Program-made: the position numbers and the translations under genes
DNA from: an uncultured Lachnospiraceae bacterium
GTDB lineage: Bacteria > Bacillota > Clostridia > Lachnospirales > Lachnospiraceae
Assembly: GCA_902773445.1 (NCBI GenBank)
Contig: CACYEU010000089.1
Location: 1-18,391 of the forward strand
Length of the DNA stretch: 18,391 nt
Direction of reading: 5' to 3'
The notes under the pieces: generated by a model
The model's input: only the letters and a program-made list of their open reading frames with translations
What the model was told of the DNA's origin: nothing
The model's database searches: none
Shown: piece by piece, positions 14,709 to 18,391 of the stretch
Position numbering within the stretch: the first letter of the stretch is position 1
How the letters are laid out: every line of letters starts with the position of its first letter

Positions 14709-15368
14709 TTACTGCGTCTTAGGCGGAATAAATGTCACATCTCCGCCATACATGGTTGTATCTGAAAAGTCCCACCACTCGCCCCTGTATCCGGTAAAGC
14801 CGTGGCGGGTCATCACATCTTCAAGAAGTCTCGCGTTGTCTGCGGCTTCCTGTACGATGTCGCTGAAGTCTCTGTCAGCCGCCGTTGAGAAATCATCAAA
14901 TTCGGTCGGCATACGGACATAGCTGCCGTCAAGCGCAACAAGCGTAATGTCGACCGTGTCTCCGCGGCTGTGGGATGTAATTCCGTTGTTCGGATTCGCG
15001 ACATAAGTCGGATTGGGACAGACTTCCCAGAGTCTGCGCTGCGCCTCGACCGGTCTGAAGGCATCCCATATCTTGAGTCCCAGCCCCTTTGCCGCCAGTT
15101 CGTCCTGCGCCCCCTTCAGCTTCATGACGGTTCCGTAGCGCAGATAAGCATCATTGAAATCATAAATCACCTGACCGGTAAAATTGTCGGCCGTCGCGTA
15201 TTTCAAATCAACAGCGATGTCGGGAATATAGTCCCTGACCCGGACAAATTCTTCGTTCGCAACCACCGGCGCCTGCTTTATTTCAAACTCCTGAACAATC
15301 GGTTTAAACAGTTCCGAACCATGCAGCGACAAGGCTGCGGCGATTGTGATGACTAATGCTCTGAACAT
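14709..15368 (-). CDS. VanX-like D-alanyl-D-alanine dipeptidase (peptidase family M15D), exported
   Basis: M15D enzymes are zinc peptidases that split D-Ala-D-Ala; exported forms may recycle cell-wall material and cytoplasmic VanX confers glycopeptide resistance. The 219-residue protein begins with a hydrophobic segment (FRALVITIAAALSL) that looks like a short signal peptide or anchor. It shows WDAFRP (101-106, substrate arginine 105), SHSRGDTVDIT (132-142) with zinc ligands H133 and D140, and GEWWDF (196-201) with the catalytic glutamate at 197. The third zinc ligand, histidine in VanX (E-W-W-H), is aspartate here (D200). No vanH/vanA genes accompany it, so a wall-metabolism role is more likely than resistance. 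The ATG has no Shine-Dalgarno and an in-frame TGA two codons upstream. An extended -10 box six bases before it suggests a leaderless mRNA. Confidence 0.85.
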   Translation of the reverse strand: MFRALVITIAAALSLHGSELFKPIVQEFEIKQAPVVANEEFVRVRDYIPDIAVDLKYATADNFTGQVIYDFNDAYLRYGTVMKLKGAQDELAAKGLGLKIWDAFRPVEAQRRLWEVCPNPTYVANPNNGITSHSRGDTVDITLVALDGSYVRMPTEFDDFSTAADRDFSDIVQEAADNARLLEDVMTRHGFTGYRGEWWDFSDTTMYGGDVTFIPPKTQ

Positions 15369-15374
15369 AAATCA

Positions 15375-15383
15375 AGTATATCA
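15375..15383 (-). promoter_or_regulatory. Extended -10 promoter giving a probable leaderless transcript
   Basis: On the minus strand TGA followed directly by TATACT (15380-15375) is a good extended -10 element. No -35 is visible. Only six bases separate it from the ATG at 15368, so transcription should start at or next to the start codon. Confidence 0.55.
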
Positions 15384-15398
15384 TATCCGTGTATTAAA

Positions 15399-15427
15399 TT
15401 GACAGAATTCCTGTTCTATGCTATCAT
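15399..15427 (+). promoter_or_regulatory. Sigma-A type promoter of the pyr operon
   Basis: A consensus TTGACA (15399-15404), a 17-bp spacer and TATCAT (15422-15427). The start is expected near 15434, giving a leader of about 175 nt before pyrK. Confidence 0.8.
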
Positions 15428-15451
15428 TTTCGGGATGAAAGGAGTGGAACT

Positions 15452-15544
15452 GTGACCCAGAAGCGTCGAACAATTTTACCCGATTGCGCGGTCAGTTACA
15501 CTTCTTATTTTTGTATAGATTTTTTCTGTGACGGAGCTGCCTGA
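15452..15544 (+). CDS. Putative pyr operon leader peptide (30 residues)
   Basis: This short ORF opens with GTG after an AAAGGAG ribosome site (15438-15444) at seven bases, as good as those of the real genes nearby. It encodes 30 residues starting MTQKRRTILP and ends with TGA at 15542-15544. The second half is rich in Tyr, Phe and Cys because the DNA carries long T-runs (15508-15512 and 15520-15525). The stop codon falls in the loop of the terminator hairpin at 15534-15566, so a ribosome that reaches the end would cover the stem. The layout matches the leader peptides of enterobacterial pyrBI and pyrE (the latter through rph), where UTP-dependent pausing in T-rich DNA sets how closely the ribosome follows polymerase. 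The peptide itself is probably unimportant. No homologue is known to me. Confidence 0.55.
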   Translation: MTQKRRTILPDCAVSYTSYFCIDFFCDGAA

Positions 15545-15566
15545 TCGGCAAGCTCTTTATTTTTGT
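15534..15566 (+). terminator. Intrinsic terminator in the pyr leader (attenuator)
   Basis: The stem is GAGCT-GCC (15534-15541) with GGC-AGCTC (15547-15549 and 15551-15555), eight pairs with one bulged A at 15550 and a five-base loop. It is followed by TTTATTTTTG. The position between a strong promoter and pyrK, with no gene ending before it except the leader ORF, makes it an attenuator and not an end-of-operon terminator. Confidence 0.8.
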
Positions 15567-15609
15567 ATGACACTTACGTTGCTGACGGCGGATAAAAAAG
15601 GGACAGCGT

Positions 15610-16344
15610 ATGAAGCAAGTGAACTACACAATCGACGGGCAGCGGCAGCTGACCGATGAAGTTTATGAGATTTGTCTGGCCGGGGACACTTCGGCTATCA
15701 CGACCCCCGGGCAGTTTGTCAATCTGAGGCTCGAAGGACTTTATCTGAGACGCCCGCTGGCAGTCTGTGATGTTGTCGACGGCCATCTGGTCCTGATCTA
15801 CAAGATCATCGGACGCGGGACCGACGCTATGACGCATATGCAGCACGGCGACAAACTCGATCTTCTGGTCGGCCTCGGCAACGGATACAATGTCAATGCC
15901 TGCGGCGATCATCCACTGCTGATCGGCGGAGGAGTCGGTGGCCCGTCACTCTACTGGCTTGCCTGCAAGCTGCTTGAAATGGGCAAACATGTCACCGTCA
16001 TCCTCGGTTTTGCGTCGAAAGACAAGATCTTCTATGAAGATGAATTCAGACGGCTCGGCACTGATGTGCTGATCACGACAGACGACGGAACCGCCGGCAT
16101 CAAAGGATTTGTCGCCGACGCGATCCCGGAAGCCGGCAATTATGACTATGTCTATGCCTGCGGTCCGGAAATGATGCTTCGGGACATTTACAATGCGACG
16201 ACAGTCGACGGTGAGTATTCATTTGCCGGACGTATGGGATGCGGATTCGGTGCCTGCCGCGGCTGCAGTGTCAAGACGAAAAAAGGAATCAAACGTATTT
16301 GCAAGGAAGGTCCGGTCCTGACAAGAGGAGAGATCATATGGTGA
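15610..16344 (+). CDS. pyrK: Dihydroorotate dehydrogenase B, electron-transfer (FAD/[2Fe-2S]) subunit
   Basis: PyrK passes electrons from the FMN of PyrD (class 1B) to NAD+, completing dihydroorotate oxidation in UMP synthesis in the cytoplasm. The 244 residues show a ferredoxin-reductase-like fold: LRRPLAVCD (46-54) for FAD, the glycine-rich LLIGGGVGGPSLY (103-115) for the dinucleotide, YACGPEMM (182-189), and a [2Fe-2S] site at C211, C216, C219 and C231 (CX4CX2CX11C). The start has only a moderate AAAGGGA site. The end overlaps pyrD by seven bases, indicating coupled synthesis of the two subunits. It is the first structural gene after the attenuator, so it and everything downstream should respond to pyrimidine supply. 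Confidence 0.95.
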   Translation: MKQVNYTIDGQRQLTDEVYEICLAGDTSAITTPGQFVNLRLEGLYLRRPLAVCDVVDGHLVLIYKIIGRGTDAMTHMQHGDKLDLLVGLGNGYNVNACGDHPLLIGGGVGGPSLYWLACKLLEMGKHVTVILGFASKDKIFYEDEFRRLGTDVLITTDDGTAGIKGFVADAIPEAGNYDYVYACGPEMMLRDIYNATTVDGEYSFAGRMGCGFGACRGCSVKTKKGIKRICKEGPVLTRGEIIW

Positions 16345-17255
16345 ATCTGAAGGTTGACCTTTGCGGTATCACGATCGACAATCCGATCATCCCGGCGAGC
16401 GGAATCTTCGGGTACGGTTACGAATTTGCCGATTACTATGATATCAACTGCCTCGGAACATTTTCGTTCAAGGGAACAACGCGCGATGAGCGGTTCGGCA
16501 ATCCACAGCCGCGCATCGCCGAATACGACTATGGCGTACTGAATGCGACCGGTCTCGAGAATCCCGGTGTCGACGCAGTCATAGCGGAAGAGCTTCCGAA
16601 GCTCGCGAAAGTCTTCCACAAGCCGGTCATGGCCAACATCAGCGGTTTCTCGCTCGAAGAATATGTCGAAGTCGCCGAAAAAATGTCGGCGTCAAAGCAG
16701 GTCGGCTGGCTCGAAGTCAACATTTCCTGCCCGAATGTCCACGGCGGCGGCATGGCATTCGGCACTGATCCCAAAGCTGCCGCGACTGTCACAAAAGCTG
16801 TGAGAGCCGTGACGAAAAAGCCGATCATCATGAAACTCTCGCCAAATGTCACCGATATCACTGAGATCGCCAAAGCCTGCGAAGCCGAAGGGGCGGACGG
16901 ACTCTGCCTGATCAATACACTGATGGGCATGCGGATCGACTTGCACAGGCGCGCCCCGCTGCTCGCGAACACGACCGGCGGTATGTCCGGACCCGGAATC
17001 TTCCCGCTCGCGCTGCGCATGATCTGGCAGACTTACGAGGCCGTTAAGATCCCGATCGTCGGAGCCGGCGGTGTCAGCCATGCCCGCGGCGTGATCGAAA
17101 TGATGATGGCCGGCGCGGCTGCCGTCGAGATCGGCGCCGCCAACCTGGTCGACCCGTATATCTGCCCGAAGATCATCGATGATCTTCCCGGTGTTATGAA
17201 GGGACTCCGTATCGAAGATATCAACGATATCGTCGGCGTGGCACACAGGCGCTGA
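16338..17255 (+). CDS. pyrD: Dihydroorotate dehydrogenase B, catalytic (FMN) subunit
   Basis: PyrD oxidises dihydroorotate to orotate, the fourth step of UMP synthesis; the class 1B form works with PyrK and NAD+. The 305-residue length is standard. Motifs include NPIIPASGIFGYG (15-27), the lysine of SFKGTT, an N-A-T-G-L substrate segment (69-73), NISCPNVHGGGMAFG (128-142) with the class 1 catalytic cysteine at 131, MKLSPNV, and C-terminal FMN-phosphate motifs (IVGAGGV and AAAVEIGAANL). The start is the ATG at 16338, seven bases after AGAGGAG (16324-16330). Longer in-frame starts would lie deep inside pyrK and add sequence foreign to the family. Overlap with pyrK is seven bases. Confidence 0.96.
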   Translation: MVNLKVDLCGITIDNPIIPASGIFGYGYEFADYYDINCLGTFSFKGTTRDERFGNPQPRIAEYDYGVLNATGLENPGVDAVIAEELPKLAKVFHKPVMANISGFSLEEYVEVAEKMSASKQVGWLEVNISCPNVHGGGMAFGTDPKAAATVTKAVRAVTKKPIIMKLSPNVTDITEIAKACEAEGADGLCLINTLMGMRIDLHRRAPLLANTTGGMSGPGIFPLALRMIWQTYEAVKIPIVGAGGVSHARGVIEMMMAGAAAVEIGAANLVDPYICPKIIDDLPGVMKGLRIEDINDIVGVAHRR

Positions 17256-17271
17256 CGCACAAAACTGAAAG

Positions 17272-18006
17272 ATGACTGATTCTGTGATGAATACTAATAC
17301 ACTTCCAAATAAAGATGTTATTGTCGCACTGGATTTTCCGACCGCCGAACAGACACTCGCGTTTTTAAGTCAGTTTGGTGAACGAAAGCCGTTTGTCAAG
17401 ATCGGCATGGAGCTGTTCTATGCCGAAGGACCGGCGATCATCCGCGAGATCAAAGCGCGCGGGCACAAGATCTTTCTCGATTTGAAGCTGCACGATATTC
17501 CGCACACTGTCGAGATGGCAATGCGTGTGCTCGCAGGTCTCAATGTCGACATGGTCAACTGCCATGCGTCCGGGACGATCACGATGATGGAAGCCGCGCT
17601 GAGCGGACTGGAGGCGGACGGATCAAAGAAACGTCCCCTGATCATTGCGGTCACGCAGCTGACTTCGACAGACGAAGAGCGGATGCACCGCGATCTTCTG
17701 ATCGACCGTCCGCTTGACGAGGTCGTCACCGCCTACGCGAAAAACGCATGCAAAGCCGGACTCGACGGCGTTGTCTGCTCACCGCTTGAAGCCGCTAAAG
17801 TCCATGAAGCCTGCGGCGGAGCATTTATCACAGTGACACCGGGCATACGGCTTGCCGGCGACGCAAAGGGTGATCAGAAGCGTGTGACGACACCGGCTGA
17901 CGCAAAAGCACTCGGTTCCGACTTTATCGTCGTCGGGCGCTCGATCACAGCGGCCGCGGATCCGGTTGCGGCCTACAACCGATGCGTTGAGGAATTCCTT
18001 GGATAA
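17272..18006 (+). CDS. pyrF: Orotidine-5'-phosphate decarboxylase
   Basis: PyrF converts OMP to UMP, the last step of the pathway. The 244 residues fit the bacterial group-I enzyme of Bacillus type. Visible are VIVALDFPT (16-24), the lysine in FVKIGMELFY, the catalytic charge network DLKLHD (D70, K72, D75), the VTQLTS loop, DGVVCSP, and the phosphate-binding TVTPGIR and IVVGRSIT. The start is uncertain: the ATG at 17272 has only GAAAG next to it, while the in-frame ATG at 17287 gives an N-terminus closer to relatives but also lacks a good ribosome site. The gap after pyrD is 16 bp, so re-initiation is possible. The next gene, pyrE, follows after 31 bp. Confidence 0.96.
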   Translation: MTDSVMNTNTLPNKDVIVALDFPTAEQTLAFLSQFGERKPFVKIGMELFYAEGPAIIREIKARGHKIFLDLKLHDIPHTVEMAMRVLAGLNVDMVNCHASGTITMMEAALSGLEADGSKKRPLIIAVTQLTSTDEERMHRDLLIDRPLDEVVTAYAKNACKAGLDGVVCSPLEAAKVHEACGGAFITVTPGIRLAGDAKGDQKRVTTPADAKALGSDFIVVGRSITAAADPVAAYNRCVEEFLG

Positions 18007-18037
18007 CAGTCATTATAAATAAAAAAGGAGATTTGAT

Positions 18038-18391
18038 ATGGCTGATTATAATCAAATTAGTTCGGTCGGCTCAGCTGACACTGCGGTCAGGATCGCAGCC
18101 GATCTGCTGAAGATCAAAGCAGTATTCTTCCGCCCGAATGAGCCGTTTACGCTTGCGAGCGGTATCAAGAGTCCGATGTACTGCGACAACCGTTTGACGT
18201 TGACGGCGCCCGACGTGAGAAATGATGTCGAGAACGGTCTTGTCGAACTGATCCGCGACAATTATCCGGATGTCGAAGTCCTGATGGGCACGTCAACAGC
18301 TGGTATCGCGCATGCCGCGATCGTCGGACATATCACTGGACTGCCGATGGGCTATGTCCGCGGCGGAAGCAAGGATCACGGCCGCAAGAAT
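18038..18391 (+). CDS. pyrE: Orotate phosphoribosyltransferase, N-terminal part (cut by window end)
   Basis: PyrE joins orotate and PRPP to give OMP, the substrate of PyrF. The first 118 codons are present and open to the right edge. The segment contains the family's N-terminal features: an AVFF start to the substrate loop followed by FTLASGIKSPMYCDNR, a hydrophobic LMGTSTAGIAHAA turn, and PMGYVRGGSKDHGRKN leading into the flexible catalytic loop. The PRPP-binding acidic motif lies beyond the window. AAAGGAG (18024-18030) stands seven bases from the ATG, the best ribosome site in this operon. The order pyrK-D-F-E in one direction with short gaps indicates one transcript. Confidence 0.95.
   Translation, partial: MADYNQISSVGSADTAVRIAADLLKIKAVFFRPNEPFTLASGIKSPMYCDNRLTLTAPDVRNDVENGLVELIRDNYPDVEVLMGTSTAGIAHAAIVGHITGLPMGYVRGGSKDHGRKN

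Noticed and set aside
14709..15368. Vancomycin resistance gene cluster
   Set aside because: No vanH, vanA/B-type ligase or vanRS genes are adjacent, and the protein appears exported, so a single VanX-like gene does not indicate resistance.
15435..15455. Six-codon ORF (ATG at 15435) at the start of the pyr transcript
   Set aside because: It would begin at or next to the transcript start with no ribosome site and overlaps the better GTG-started leader ORF.
16239..16337. Longer pyrD beginning inside pyrK
   Set aside because: The added residues are out-of-frame pyrK sequence covering its cysteine cluster; the ATG at 16338 has a good ribosome site and gives normal length.

Overview
The window looks like a chromosomal segment of a mid-GC Bacillota (Firmicutes) species. 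This rests on the WhiA homologue, the GlgC/GlgD pair, NAD-dependent class 1B dihydroorotate dehydrogenase (PyrD with PyrK), a 454-residue NSS transporter of the MhsT/TnaT size class, and Shine-Dalgarno sites close to AGGAGG before most genes. I cannot place it below phylum with confidence. No rRNA, tRNA, IS element, CRISPR array or prophage was seen.

Layout, left to right. (1) 1-1703, minus strand: murB, a shortened whiA and the first 25 codons of a diacylglycerol-kinase-family gene, read toward the left edge; murB and whiA are coupled by a TGATG overlap. (2) 1775-3064, plus: a CNNM/CBS/CorC-HlyC membrane protein behind a good sigma-A promoter. (3) 3082-5479, minus: glgC-glgD, the two ADP-glucose pyrophosphorylase subunits. 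(4) 5501-6070: a gene-free stretch holding four exact-period 83-bp tandem repeats built on AGTTCAGC/GCTGAACT inverted arms, running up to an AT-richer accessory gene (6071-6913) with a PD-(D/E)XK-like nuclease core. (5) 7102-8466: a Na+-dependent SNF-family transporter behind a structured leader. (6) 8610-9581: a helical protein of unknown function whose promoter is overlapped by a perfect operator-like palindrome. (7) 9604-13580, minus: a four-gene MacB-type ABC export operon with two different HlyD-like adaptors. (8) 13708-15368, minus: a VanX-like D,D-dipeptidase with a probable leaderless start, followed by a Cys-rich unknown protein. (9) 15399 to the right edge, plus: the pyrimidine operon pyrK-pyrD-pyrF-pyrE (pyrE cut by the window).

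The pyr operon makes UMP: PyrD/PyrK oxidise dihydroorotate, PyrE adds phosphoribose and PyrF decarboxylates OMP. Its leader has no recognisable PyrR site. Instead it has a short ORF with a good ribosome site, T-rich tracts inside that ORF, and an intrinsic terminator whose loop contains the ORF's stop codon. This is the arrangement of UTP-sensing, translation-coupled attenuation known from enterobacterial pyrBI and pyrE, and I regard it as the most interesting regulatory feature here. The 83-bp repeat array beside the nuclease-like gene is the best candidate for an undescribed element. Both are inferences from one sequence.
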